The notes: generated by a model not told the origin, from the letters alone. A DNA stretch of 22,198 bases from Elusimicrobia bacterium RIFOXYB2_FULL_49_7 (GCA_001800515.1 MGVN01000117.1:15550-37747); one strand, 5' to 3'; shown: positions 6,959 through 15,306, numbered from the stretch's first letter. Translations and numbers: made by a program.

Positions 6959-8809
6959 TTACTGAATGAATCTCAATATTAAACCACCTCCCTGAAAAAC
7001 CAGAAAGGCGGCGCCATAGGCAAAGATAATGGGATAACAAAATCCAAAAAGCGCCCAGCCGGGAGAATGAATCTCTCTAAACAAGGTCATCAGACTGGCC
7101 AGACAGGGGGTATAAAGCAGTACAAAAAGCATGAAAGCAAAGGCGGTCAGACGAGAATAGTTCAATCGAATGGATTGACGCAGTGCATTATTTTCAGGAT
7201 AACGGCCGGTATCATCCTGAAAGAGCATGCAAAGGGTGCTGACCACCATCTCTTTGGCCGCAAAGCCGGAGAGCAGGCTTACGCCCATTTTCCAGTCAAA
7301 GCCGATGGGTGTCAGAACCGGGGTCATCGACTGACCCACCCGGCCCAGCAATGTCGATTCCGGATGACCGGTTTCCCCTTTCGGATAGGTACTGGCAACC
7401 CACATGATAACCGAACCCAGCAGAACCACGGTTCCAATCCGTTTGACATAATGACGGGCCCGTTCCCACATATGAATGAAGACGCCCTTTACCGTAGGAA
7501 CCCGGTACGGCGGCAGCTCCAGAACAAATGGGGTATTGTCGCCGGAAAAGAAGAGCTTTCGGAAAAGAAGACCGGCCAGAAAAGCGGATAAAAAGCTGAT
7601 CAGATAGAGAAGAAAGACAATGTGGCCCGCATATCGCCCAAAAAGAGCCCCGGCAAAGAGAACATAGATGGGCAATCGGGCGGAACAGGTGATAAGCGGA
7701 GTGATGAGAATGGTGAGGATGCGGTCCGACCGGGATTCCAAAGTTCGGGCAGCCATAATGGCCGGGACATTGCAGCCGAGGCCCATGACCATGGGAATGA
7801 AACTTTTTCCATGCAATCCCATTTTATGCATACCCTTGTCCATGATAAAGGCTGCGCGGGCCATGTAGCCTGTGTCTTCGAGGATGGAGATGCCGAAAAA
7901 GAGAATGAGGATATTGGGCAGAAAGACCATGACATTGCCCACGCCGGTGATGATACCGTTCACCAAAAGCGACTTGGCGGCGCCTTCAAAAGGGAGCCAT
8001 TCCGCCACCTTAGCCAGCAGATGAAAAAGCGAGTCGATCGCGCTCATGGGATAGGCACCCAGCGTGAAGGTAAGCGTAAACAGAAGCCACATGAAAAGGC
8101 CGAAGAGCGGGTAGGCCAAGACCGGATGCATAAGAACGGAATCGATGCGATCCGACCATTCCAAACGATCCGGTGCCGGCCGCTTCAGCGTTGCCTTGAG
8201 CAGGCCGTTGATGAACCCATAGCGCTGTTCGGTCAGTCGGGTTCCCCTATCCTCTTCATTCATCGGTTCATTTTGCAAATAGGGAAAGGGAAACGGCTGA
8301 AAGGTCCCAGGAGGTTGGCCGGCCAACCGAAGCGCCGTTTCTAAGAGTTCACGCACCCCCTCTTCTTTTCGACCGTTGGTGAGCAGAACCGGCACCTTGA
8401 GAAGCGCCGACAATTCGGGAACGTCAATTTGAATCCCCTTACGCTCCAGTTCGTCGGCCATATTGAGGACCAAAATGAGAGGACGATTCATTTCCAAGAG
8501 CTGAACAGTAAGGTAGAGATTGCGTTCCAGATTTGTCGCATCCACCACATTAATCAGGATGTCCACCGGATGCGCAAAAAGAAAATCACGGGCCAGCCGT
8601 TCGTCCTCGCTCGTGGCAGAAAGGGAGTAGATACCCGGCAGATCCGAGAAGGTCAGCGTTCGACCGTTGACTTTAGCGGTACCGCTTTTCACCTCAACGG
8701 TGACACCGCTCCAGTTGCCGGTCTTCTGACTGGCGCCGGTTAACGCATTGAACAATGTCGTCTTTCCACTGTTCGGATTCCCGGTTAGAATAAAGGAACA
8801 CGGTGTCAT
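6959..8809 (-). CDS. feoB: Ferrous iron transporter FeoB
   Basis: FeoB is an inner-membrane Fe2+ transporter with a cytosolic GTPase domain. The G motifs are GNPNSGKT (10-17), the switch I threonine in SGVTVE (about 37), DLPG (56-59) and NMAD (116-119). After a helical linker the membrane part holds the two Gate regions, including the conserved GLGCNVPAIMAAR and a second ITCSARLPIYV. At 616 residues it is shorter than E. coli FeoB (773) but lacks no recognisable block. Its ATG overlaps the feoA stop as ATGA, and the regulator start lies 11 bases past its stop, so the three genes form one operon. The low-oxygen niche of Fe2+ uptake fits the other metabolic genes here. Confidence 0.96.
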   Translation of the reverse strand: MTPCSFILTGNPNSGKTTLFNALTGASQKTGNWSGVTVEVKSGTAKVNGRTLTFSDLPGIYSLSATSEDERLARDFLFAHPVDILINVVDATNLERNLYLTVQLLEMNRPLILVLNMADELERKGIQIDVPELSALLKVPVLLTNGRKEEGVRELLETALRLAGQPPGTFQPFPFPYLQNEPMNEEDRGTRLTEQRYGFINGLLKATLKRPAPDRLEWSDRIDSVLMHPVLAYPLFGLFMWLLFTLTFTLGAYPMSAIDSLFHLLAKVAEWLPFEGAAKSLLVNGIITGVGNVMVFLPNILILFFGISILEDTGYMARAAFIMDKGMHKMGLHGKSFIPMVMGLGCNVPAIMAARTLESRSDRILTILITPLITCSARLPIYVLFAGALFGRYAGHIVFLLYLISFLSAFLAGLLFRKLFFSGDNTPFVLELPPYRVPTVKGVFIHMWERARHYVKRIGTVVLLGSVIMWVASTYPKGETGHPESTLLGRVGQSMTPVLTPIGFDWKMGVSLLSGFAAKEMVVSTLCMLFQDDTGRYPENNALRQSIRLNYSRLTAFAFMLFVLLYTPCLASLMTLFREIHSPGWALFGFCYPIIFAYGAAFLVFQGGGLILRFIQ

Positions 8810-9057
8810 GATTGTCCGCTTTCGGTAGCCCTTCTGATAAGATGAACATGAACTTGGTCCGCCTCATGAATACGAAGGGCAAGTCGGCCGGCATGGAGAG
8901 TGAATTCCAAAGGGTCTTTAAAAGGCGCATATCGGACCACCCGGATTGTTTTGCCTGTTAGCAGGCCCAATTCGGCCATACGGTGGCGAAACGGCAGCGG
9001 GCCGCTCAGACGCTCGATGATCAGCTCATCTCCTTCCCGACTTTCGGACAGTGTCAT
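8806..9057 (-). CDS. feoA: FeoA-domain protein
   Basis: FeoA is a small SH3-like cytosolic protein needed for FeoB activity. The 83 residues show the family pattern: REGDELIIERL at the start, a central RMAELGLLTGKTIRVV, and a strand pair ending in LALRIHEADQVHV. I chose ATG 9055-9057 because an AAAGGTG ribosome site lies at good spacing; an in-frame GTG eight codons upstream lacks one. It is the first gene of the iron operon and overlaps feoB by four bases. Confidence 0.92.
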   Translation of the reverse strand: MTLSESREGDELIIERLSGPLPFRHRMAELGLLTGKTIRVVRYAPFKDPLEFTLHAGRLALRIHEADQVHVHLIRRATESGQS

Positions 9058-9085
9058 GCGTTCACCTTTATTGTTGTTCACGTAT

Positions 9086-9114
9086 AATATAGTTAGCCAT
9101 GCCTAACAAATCAA
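9086..9114 (-). promoter_or_regulatory. feoA-feoB-regulator promoter
   Basis: On the minus strand TTGATT (9109-9114) and TATATT (9086-9091) are exactly 17 bases apart. Transcription would start near 9079, giving a leader of about 20 bases containing the AAAGGTG ribosome site. The whole spacer is occupied by the palindrome described separately, so a bound repressor would block RNA polymerase. Confidence 0.6.
9092..9107. promoter_or_regulatory. DtxR-like operator palindrome in the feo promoter
   Basis: GTTAGCCATGCCTAAC is a 16-base inverted repeat with 14 of 16 positions symmetrical and half-site TTAG(G/C)C. It resembles the TTAGGTTAGSCTAACCTAA consensus bound by DtxR and IdeR. It fills the spacer between -35 and -10, and the operon encodes a DtxR-family protein, so autoregulation by iron or manganese is the natural reading. 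Confidence 0.6.
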
Positions 9115-9152
9115 TATATTCGTTATTGTAGAGCAAGTGACAGGACGGTTTA

Positions 9153-12100
9153 TCATTTCATCCGGATGGAACCCGGTATATCGAAGAGAATGGTTTCTTC
9201 CCCGGTTTCCAGGTCGCATTGTGCCAGATAAGAGCGCTCTTTGGTGTCGACCTCATAACAGACCAGCGTTTTGCCGCCCATATTGAAAAGTTTGGGATGA
9301 CGTTCAAACAGCGGCATACCGGAAACCCGGCGGGTCAGTTTACGCATCACACGGGAGTGGAGGGAGAGTACATTGATGTCCGTATAATTGACACCGCTGA
9401 CCAGTAACAGTTGTTCATTACCGTTCCAAACCAATTCGCGCACATTCAGATTAACCGACAGTGTTTCCACCCGATCCTGGTCCAGACTGATAAGATGAAC
9501 ATCCCCTCCGCGATCCGGGTGGCGGGCATTATAGGTGCAAGCCAATCGTTTACCGTCGTCCGAGAAGACGGGGTTGCCGTAATACCCTTTTGTAAAAGTC
9601 AACCGGAGCACATTCTCACCGTTTTTCCCCATCATGAAGAGTTGACGTCCCTCCGCTCCATCCGCGGTATAGACCAGCGTCGCGCCCAATGGAGATAAGG
9701 TGATATCCCGTTCGGAAACGGAATCCGTCCGAGTCAAATTAACAGCCATCTGCCTGCCCGGTCTGCGTAACACAATATCCGTACGCCCCTGCTCATCCCT
9801 CTCAAGAGTATAAATAGCATTGCCATCCTCCCCCCAGACCGCCTCGGTAATGACATGCCCCGGTTCTGTGGGGAAACGGAAAGAAAGACCGTTCCGGATA
9901 TCATACACCTGCAAAGTACCATGACAGAGAGGGGAAGACACTTCCCCGGGATCGCAAAAAATAGAATCCGTAAAATAGAGCAGGGCGGAACCCGCATAAT
10001 TCATGACAGGATTCCGGTTGAACCCTCGGTTCCAACTGACGCGCCGTGTGAGATTCTGGGCAAGAAAACGAAGATAGATGTGCGGCGTGGAGTCCGACGG
10101 ATCCGCTACTCCCCAATAATGGTTCGCTTTGATGATGGAATCACGTCGCAAGGTGTCCAGATGCAAAAAAAGGCGGCGCAAGGAATCGAGATTCAAGGAG
10201 TCTGCGCGTACCTGAATCCCGACAGAAGCGAGGACCGAACTATCGGTCGCAAGCGTATCCGACACCGGCGGGTGGTAGGCACACAGATCATAATCGGAAA
10301 CAAAGGGAAGAATGTAGGGAGAAGGACGGCCTTCCATCTGCGTATCCGCATTGACCGGTACAACCATATCGGAGAGCATGCGGCGAACTTGTTCGTCTTC
10401 AGGAACCGACTCGTCCAGGGCAATCAGTTTATGGGTATAGGAAATCAGTTTCTTATGCTTATCGAAACGAAACACCAAGAGACCGAGATTCTCGCCGAAT
10501 GCACCGGACGAGACCACCAGGGTACGGCCCTGCTTCAGCGGAGTAAAGGTGGGATCCTTGGCCGCACCACAGATAATGACATCCGCCTCCGGAACCGCAT
10601 CCGCAAGGGCCAAGCCCGAACGAACATCCCCTGAAAAAAGCACCACGATAAGATCCGCACTCCTCTCCGTTTCCTGGATAAACGTTTTCAGAACAGAGAT
10701 GGGATTCTCCGCATATTCCGAACGGCCGGCACTAACGGGTTGCTCACCGAGTAAACCAAAGACCGCCACGGTATAACGTCCGCCGATCAAAAAATCCTTC
10801 CGTTCGCGGAGCGGAGAAAGTGCGGGTTTAAGGCGGGCATTGGCAGACAATAGCTGCAATTCCGCATCCGCCGCCATTTCTGCGCAGACGGATAATGACA
10901 AACCCAATTCAAGCGTGCCAAGATTAGCCGCATCATACCGCATTCGTTTCAGTAACGGATAACCCAATTTCCGCTTGAGCGAATCACTTTTAGCCGACAG
11001 AAAATTTCCCGCCTCCAACGTTAAAAGAAGCGGATAATCCTCCCGGACTTCCCGAAGTGCACCGGCACGCCGCGGCAGACCGCCCAGGCCATGGTCCGTG
11101 GTGGGCATGAAAAGACCCGACGTGTTTCCCGTATAGGCAATAGCGATAAGCTCTTTTTCTTCAACACGAAGCATGCGAAGCGCCTCTTCCCGCAAGACCA
11201 ACGCCTGCCAAAAATTGGGATTCCGTAACAGCGCCTTTTGACATTCTGAAATGCACCGTTTGTAATCCTTGCACTTAAAGAACGCCACTGCGCGTCGATA
11301 ATAGTCCTCGTCCGCCAAAGGACCGAGACGACTGAAGGAATAGGCCGCATCAAAAACATGAAAACTACCTACCCAATCACCCCGATTAACCCAGGCGTAA
11401 TCCATCTGAAAAGAACCATAACGGACCGCGGCCCCCGCAGAAAGACCTTTCAGCCCCCCCCCCTCCTCGTTCTCAGGCAGGGCATATTCATAACCGGCCC
11501 GAAGCAGCAATGGCGTCATGACTGCATATTGCGCACCGGTCGACACTTTAATCGGGGAATCCGTGAATTTCTTGACCCCCACCGAGGCTTCCAGCCGTTC
11601 GTTCAATGCGATAACGCCAAGATCACCGAACCAACCCGTAGGCAGGGATTCCTTTTTCCGGTCATAGGTGATACCATTGCCCAAATTCTTCAATGCCAAA
11701 GAAGTACGGAGATGAAACGGCAATTTGACCGTCATTGCAGCATCAAAAGCTACGGTCCGTCCGATAAAGTCGTCGAGGCGGCTTTGCAAATACTGTCCCA
11801 AAACGCCGATTAAAAGACGGTCGTTTAAAAAGGAACGCGCATACGCCACACCAAGAGAAAGATCGCTGGCTGTGGGAGAAACCTTATTTTCGTCGATATC
11901 GCGCGCATCCGCAATGGTTCCGGAGGTCAGCAGGTTCCATTCAAGACCAACACCACCGGCATCGCGTAGGGGCATCACCAGACCCGCATATTCCCGACGG
12001 AGTCCGGCAAACAGTTCCTGGTGAGACATCCGGAATTCTCGGGCGCTGAAATCGGCCAGCAGAGCCGGGTTCATAAAGACTGCGCTGCCATCGGACAGGA

Positions 12101-12266
12101 GGCTGATCGCATTCCCCCCCATGGCAAAAGACTTGGCACCTGCCGGCAGTTTCAGGAAATTCATGGTCGCCGCACCAGCATAACGGCCATCGGTATCCGT
12201 TAAACCCGCCATCTGGGAGAAGACGGATAGTGCGGCAAAAAGCAACAGACGAAAGGCCATGATCAT
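9153..12266 (-). CDS. Exported PorV-like barrel / TPR / degenerate metallophosphatase / TolB-like propeller fusion
   Basis: This 1037-residue protein starts with a signal peptide (FRLLLFAALSVFSQM). Residues about 30-315 match PorV/UPF0164 outer-membrane barrels: FLKLPAGAKSFAMGGNAISL, then MNPALLADF and paired strands ending in an aromatic. Residues about 320-370 look like a TPR pair (FFKCKDYKRCISECQKALL). Residues about 375-630 follow the 5'-nucleotidase/UshA metallophosphatase pattern, but the metal ligands are replaced: YTGNTSG for HTNDLHG, EAGNF for DAGDF, GTLE for GNHE, and GAAK for the GHSH loop. Residues about 735-1037 carry TolB/WD40-like strands (PVFSDDGKRLACTY, and others). The start is uncertain: ATG 12266 or 12260 (TTG 12275 also in frame), none with a Shine-Dalgarno site. 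It lies 65 bases after the M28 peptidase gene. Function unknown; a surface or periplasmic sensing or scaffold role is inferred. Confidence 0.8.
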   Translation of the reverse strand: MIMAFRLLLFAALSVFSQMAGLTDTDGRYAGAATMNFLKLPAGAKSFAMGGNAISLLSDGSAVFMNPALLADFSAREFRMSHQELFAGLRREYAGLVMPLRDAGGVGLEWNLLTSGTIADARDIDENKVSPTASDLSLGVAYARSFLNDRLLIGVLGQYLQSRLDDFIGRTVAFDAAMTVKLPFHLRTSLALKNLGNGITYDRKKESLPTGWFGDLGVIALNERLEASVGVKKFTDSPIKVSTGAQYAVMTPLLLRAGYEYALPENEEGGGLKGLSAGAAVRYGSFQMDYAWVNRGDWVGSFHVFDAAYSFSRLGPLADEDYYRRAVAFFKCKDYKRCISECQKALLRNPNFWQALVLREEALRMLRVEEKELIAIAYTGNTSGLFMPTTDHGLGGLPRRAGALREVREDYPLLLTLEAGNFLSAKSDSLKRKLGYPLLKRMRYDAANLGTLELGLSLSVCAEMAADAELQLLSANARLKPALSPLRERKDFLIGGRYTVAVFGLLGEQPVSAGRSEYAENPISVLKTFIQETERSADLIVVLFSGDVRSGLALADAVPEADVIICGAAKDPTFTPLKQGRTLVVSSGAFGENLGLLVFRFDKHKKLISYTHKLIALDESVPEDEQVRRMLSDMVVPVNADTQMEGRPSPYILPFVSDYDLCAYHPPVSDTLATDSSVLASVGIQVRADSLNLDSLRRLFLHLDTLRRDSIIKANHYWGVADPSDSTPHIYLRFLAQNLTRRVSWNRGFNRNPVMNYAGSALLYFTDSIFCDPGEVSSPLCHGTLQVYDIRNGLSFRFPTEPGHVITEAVWGEDGNAIYTLERDEQGRTDIVLRRPGRQMAVNLTRTDSVSERDITLSPLGATLVYTADGAEGRQLFMMGKNGENVLRLTFTKGYYGNPVFSDDGKRLACTYNARHPDRGGDVHLISLDQDRVETLSVNLNVRELVWNGNEQLLLVSGVNYTDINVLSLHSRVMRKLTRRVSGMPLFERHPKLFNMGGKTLVCYEVDTKERSYLAQCDLETGEETILFDIPGSIRMK

Positions 12267-12331
12267 AGTATACAATATATCGTCATGACAGGCGCAAAGG
12301 TAAACGGTAAATCAGAAAACTGTAGCAAAAG

Positions 12332-14143
12332 TTAATGCGTTTTCTTGAGTTTGATTAACTTTTCTTTGGCCAGCAATTTGAAGTAATCGAGAAAATCCCG
12401 GAGCGAATAAGACCCGTTTTCAAGCGAAGAGAGACGATACACCTCCCAAAGCGACCGTTTCCCATCAACCCAAAAAAGCGGCAGGTTCCATTGATTGGAC
12501 CAGACAGGCTGAAATGGAAGCTTACTTCGTTTATCCGGTGGCAGGTGCTCAAAAGTAAGCGTTCCGGCAACCTGTCTAATCGGGATCCATTTTTCCGCTT
12601 CCTTGCGGTGTTTGACATCCGTTTCATATGGCGGACTCTTCACCTGAACAGGGATTTGTTCAATCCGTTTCGTCATACGCTGATGAAATCGCACATAGGA
12701 TCGGGGCGAGAGTCCCGGAATGGTGCGCAATCGGGCACTTTCCCGCTCCAGGAGATAACACCGTTTTTCAGCGGAAAGCGTCTTAGCCTCTACAGCCAAT
12801 CGAGCACAGGCATAATCAACACAGAGACGCCCCATTTCCTCTCCCCGTTCTTTGTCGGACGACCCGCAGACATAGAGATAGACAGCCAGGGCCCCGCCCA
12901 AACGTTGGAGCGTATCAACGGAAACCTTATCCGGAGAATCTTCATTGGAATGGTAAAAGCGATCCCGGAGATGAATCAGGGCGGTACAGGGAGGACCCAC
13001 CGTGGGATCCGTGACGCTGTTATCATTGATGATGAATTTACGGACAGTATAGTTCAGCTTGCGGGCGGCGGCCTGCCGAATCAGGTGAAGCAACAGCGGA
13101 TTCGCAAACGTAACGGTCGAGTCCGGTGCTTGGTAAATATGGAGGGTGGAATGACACTTTTCCTGATCCTCTCCCACCATATCCGGATTAATACCCGCAA
13201 AATAAGAACGACCCTTTTTACGCATTTTTTCAAAGTAGGCCAGAAAACCGACAATCTCAAAAGCAAAGATGATTCGAAGCGTACGCTCGGGCCGGGGAAG
13301 TCTTCCTCTCTCTATCAACCGTTGAATGGCATGGAGGGCCTCAATGGAGGCCGCTATGCCCGAACAGTTGTCATTCGCCCCGGCTTCATACAGATGAGCG
13401 ACCGAAATCACCTCTTCTTTGCGATGAGTGGTGCCAAGAATAGCTCCCGTTGCGGCCCAAAATACGCCCTTTCCTAATTTTCCATCTATTCGAAAAGCGC
13501 ATTCAAGTTCTCTTTCACTCTTCAATGCAGTCCGAAGACGCTCTCCCTGATGACGGGATAGGGAAAAACCGGCAAGAGGGGTTTGAGCTTCAAAGAGAAA
13601 GTTGTTGTCCCAGCGATGGCCGTTCCGGAAGTCCGAATCACTTCGGACCCCTTCCCAATTGGGCGAGAAGTCAGTGGCAATGCCCGCAGCTTTTTTCTTC
13701 TGTAGCCGTTTCCGGTTATCCTCTGTCGGCTCACACCAGACCAATCGACCTGCAAGCGTTGCCGCATTCGGCAGAACCAGTTTCGTCCGGATTTCTCCTT
13801 TTGTAGGGGCCGTATAAACAAACAGCGAGGTAGGTATCTTGGAATAATCGGCAAAGCGCTCCCATGTGCCGTTCACCTTGATATCAAGATAGCCTTGTCG
13901 GACATCCCAGAATCGGGGAGAACGCCAGTTGCCGTAACATTTTTTTCCGTCTATCGGAAAAGAGAGAAGCTCAACATCTTGGAGCCCTATTCGGCGCATC
14001 TTATCCGCACAAAGACGGGCCGCTTCGGCATATTCCGGCCAGGTAATTTTCCGGCTGTGCCGATACAGCGCGGCAGTGATCCGTTTAGCGTGCAAACCGG
14101 AGAAGGTTTTTTGAAAAAGGCGGTGAAGTTGATCGATTTTCAT
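12332..14143 (-). CDS. M28-family zinc aminopeptidase with C-terminal winged-helix-like extension
   Basis: The 603-residue protein carries a full M28 (aminopeptidase Y/S) zinc site: H250 (SVAHLYEAG), D258 (ANDNCSG), E296 (FEIVG), D321 (NPDMVG) and H398 (RFYHSNED). Residues about 115-235, inserted before the zinc site, look like a PA-type lid domain, as in DUF4910-type peptidases. The last 170 residues lie outside the peptidase; the end (VDGKRSLWEVYRL to EKLIKL) looks like a winged helix. There is no signal peptide, so it is probably cytosolic. ATG 14143 has no clear ribosome site and lies 27 bases past the PilZ stop, so co-transcription is likely. The substrate is unknown: peptide N-terminus is the family default, but glutaminyl cyclases share the fold. 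Confidence 0.85.
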   Translation of the reverse strand: MKIDQLHRLFQKTFSGLHAKRITAALYRHSRKITWPEYAEAARLCADKMRRIGLQDVELLSFPIDGKKCYGNWRSPRFWDVRQGYLDIKVNGTWERFADYSKIPTSLFVYTAPTKGEIRTKLVLPNAATLAGRLVWCEPTEDNRKRLQKKKAAGIATDFSPNWEGVRSDSDFRNGHRWDNNFLFEAQTPLAGFSLSRHQGERLRTALKSERELECAFRIDGKLGKGVFWAATGAILGTTHRKEEVISVAHLYEAGANDNCSGIAASIEALHAIQRLIERGRLPRPERTLRIIFAFEIVGFLAYFEKMRKKGRSYFAGINPDMVGEDQEKCHSTLHIYQAPDSTVTFANPLLLHLIRQAAARKLNYTVRKFIINDNSVTDPTVGPPCTALIHLRDRFYHSNEDSPDKVSVDTLQRLGGALAVYLYVCGSSDKERGEEMGRLCVDYACARLAVEAKTLSAEKRCYLLERESARLRTIPGLSPRSYVRFHQRMTKRIEQIPVQVKSPPYETDVKHRKEAEKWIPIRQVAGTLTFEHLPPDKRSKLPFQPVWSNQWNLPLFWVDGKRSLWEVYRLSSLENGSYSLRDFLDYFKLLAKEKLIKLKKTH

Positions 14144-14170
14144 CGGACTGAGCGGGAAGCAATCGGAACG

Positions 14171-14599
14171 CTATTTCAATTCTTCTTCTTCAATGACGAT
14201 GTTGTCATCAAGGTATTTATTAATCAGGGTACGGGCATTACCTTCATAGTGGGTAAAAAGGAGGCCGGCGCGAAATCCTTTGCCGGTCTTATTCTTATCA
14301 ATCCAACGCACTTTAGCCGTGACATTGCAGTCAAATTCGTTCTCCTTGCTCCGACTTAGAAATCGAGGTTTTGGAAAACGAAGCGTCAGTTTGACGGGAG
14401 TGCCTTCCGGAAGAAAATGCGGCGTCACCACTTGAATGCCTTCCAGGGAAAGATCCTTGATCAGGATGGTAATTTCATCGTTGCTACGGAAATTCTCAGC
14501 TTTAAGTGTGGAATCCGCGGCTTGTTCGAATTCAATACCATAAATAAAAGGAATACGAAGCTTGGTCCGTTTTTCCGATCCTTTTTTGACGGGTTCCAT
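14171..14599 (-). CDS. PilZ-domain c-di-GMP-binding protein
   Basis: This 142-residue single-domain protein has the c-di-GMP signature: RTKLR (RxxxR, residues 11-15) and DLSLEG (DxSxxG, residues 49-54), followed by the strands of a PilZ barrel with VRW at about residue 97. It has no membrane segment or partner domain, so it is probably a cytosolic adaptor that responds to c-di-GMP. It sits 17 bases after the nucleotidyltransferase gene and 27 bases before the peptidase gene on the same strand. No ribosome site is evident at its ATG. The effector target cannot be deduced; no cyclase or phosphodiesterase is nearby. Confidence 0.87.
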   Translation of the reverse strand: MEPVKKGSEKRTKLRIPFIYGIEFEQAADSTLKAENFRSNDEITILIKDLSLEGIQVVTPHFLPEGTPVKLTLRFPKPRFLSRSKENEFDCNVTAKVRWIDKNKTGKGFRAGLLFTHYEGNARTLINKYLDDNIVIEEEELK

Positions 14600-14616
14600 G
14601 GTAATAAAAATAGTCT

Positions 14617-15057
14617 CTATGCACTTAGATGGTCAATGTCCAACAAGTCTTTGGGGCGACCCGTTGCTTTTTTATTTGCAATGACTTTAGCTTTAGACAA
14701 TATGTGTATCTGAAGTCCTTCTACCGTAACTGTGTTTTTGTCGGAAAAGCCCTCTTCAAAAGAAACGCCGGAAATCCGATTGAGGATATCGATTCTTCTC
14801 GGGGCGACACCGATTTGATAGACCGTTCCGGGTTTGGCAAACTCTTCCGGCGTTATCTGTTCAAGTGGGGCGCCAAATTCGGTCAGGGCGCGATACACCT
14901 TTTTTGCATTGTCGATCGTTGGGGCGATAAAAATATCGATATCGCCGGTAGTACGGGGATATCCATGAAATGCCATGGCATATGCGCCTACCAGCATGAA
15001 TTTGACATCATGCGCGGATAATATTGACAATATGTCTTTGAAATCCGGATTCAGCAT
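14617..15057 (-). CDS. Nucleotidyltransferase-fold protein (DUF6036/MNT-like)
   Basis: This 146-residue protein has the minimal nucleotidyltransferase core: a helix, then LVGAYAMAFHGYPRTTGDID with the two metal acids D39 and D41, and a third acid D91 (RRIDIL). A C-terminal helix with KDLLDIDHL is typical of the DUF6036/AbiEii-like group, which includes toxin and antitoxin proteins that transfer nucleotides to tRNA or to partner proteins. It overlaps the 62-aa gene upstream by about 50 bases. ATG 15055-15057 was kept because family members begin with a similar NPDFKDIL. The ribosome site is weak (GGGA). The acids are intact, so an active enzyme is likely, but the substrate is unknown. Confidence 0.85.
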   Translation of the reverse strand: MLNPDFKDILSILSAHDVKFMLVGAYAMAFHGYPRTTGDIDIFIAPTIDNAKKVYRALTEFGAPLEQITPEEFAKPGTVYQIGVAPRRIDILNRISGVSFEEGFSDKNTVTVEGLQIHILSKAKVIANKKATGRPKDLLDIDHLSA

Positions 15058-15196
15058 CCAATTTTCCCGCTAAGGCATAAGCTTCCTGGGAAAGTTCCCA
15101 TGTAAACACGATATTTTCTGCTGGGGTCAGGGAGGAAGGTTCTTCTTTCATGTCTTCCAGCCTGATTTTTCGCGCAACACGTGCCACTTTTTGCAT
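15008..15196 (-). CDS. Small companion protein of the nucleotidyltransferase
   Basis: This is a 62-residue basic then acidic protein with the pattern LTPAENIVFTWELSQEAYALAG and an end RHIVNIIR. Similar small proteins are often encoded just before DUF6036-type nucleotidyltransferases, so a two-gene module is inferred. I recognise no catalytic motif and no HEPN motif. I chose ATG 15194-15196 because a well-formed promoter places transcription start on that A, giving a leaderless message; an upstream ATG at 15286 would need a much longer hydrophobic N-terminus running over the opposite promoter. Its stop lies 50 bases inside the nucleotidyltransferase gene. Confidence 0.6.
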   Translation of the reverse strand: MQKVARVARKIRLEDMKEEPSSLTPAENIVFTWELSQEAYALAGKLDAESGFQRHIVNIIRA

Positions 15197-15202
15197 ATCA
15201 AT

Positions 15203-15231
15203 AATATATTCAAACAAAAGGTTGGATGCAA
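15203..15231 (-). promoter_or_regulatory. Promoter giving a leaderless transcript for the nucleotidyltransferase pair
   Basis: On the minus strand TTGCAT (15226-15231) and TATATT (15203-15208) are spaced by exactly 17 bases. Seven bases past the -10 box is the A of ATG 15196. There is no ribosome site upstream of that ATG, which agrees with a leaderless mRNA. Confidence 0.5.
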
Positions 15232-15249
15232 TGACAATGGCAAAGAAGA

Positions 15250-15277
15250 TTGTGTCATCCAGGAAGAAAAATATCCT
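15250..15277 (+). promoter_or_regulatory. Putative promoter of the yciB-like gene
   Basis: TTGTGT (15250-15255) and TATCCT (15272-15277) are 16 bases apart, about 30 bases before the likely start codon. It is divergent from, and close to, the promoter of the nucleotidyltransferase pair. Confidence 0.3.
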
Positions 15278-15306
15278 ATTTTTCATTTCGAGAAAGGATG
15301 ACTCAA

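Noticed and set aside
9083..9088. TATAAT on the plus strand as a plus-strand promoter
   Set aside because: It is the reverse of the minus-strand -10 region of feoA; no plus-strand gene follows.
12267..12331. Separate promoter for the fusion protein gene
   Set aside because: TATATT-like and TATACT-like boxes exist, but their spacing to -35 candidates is 19 bases and the sequences are poor; co-transcription from upstream is as likely.
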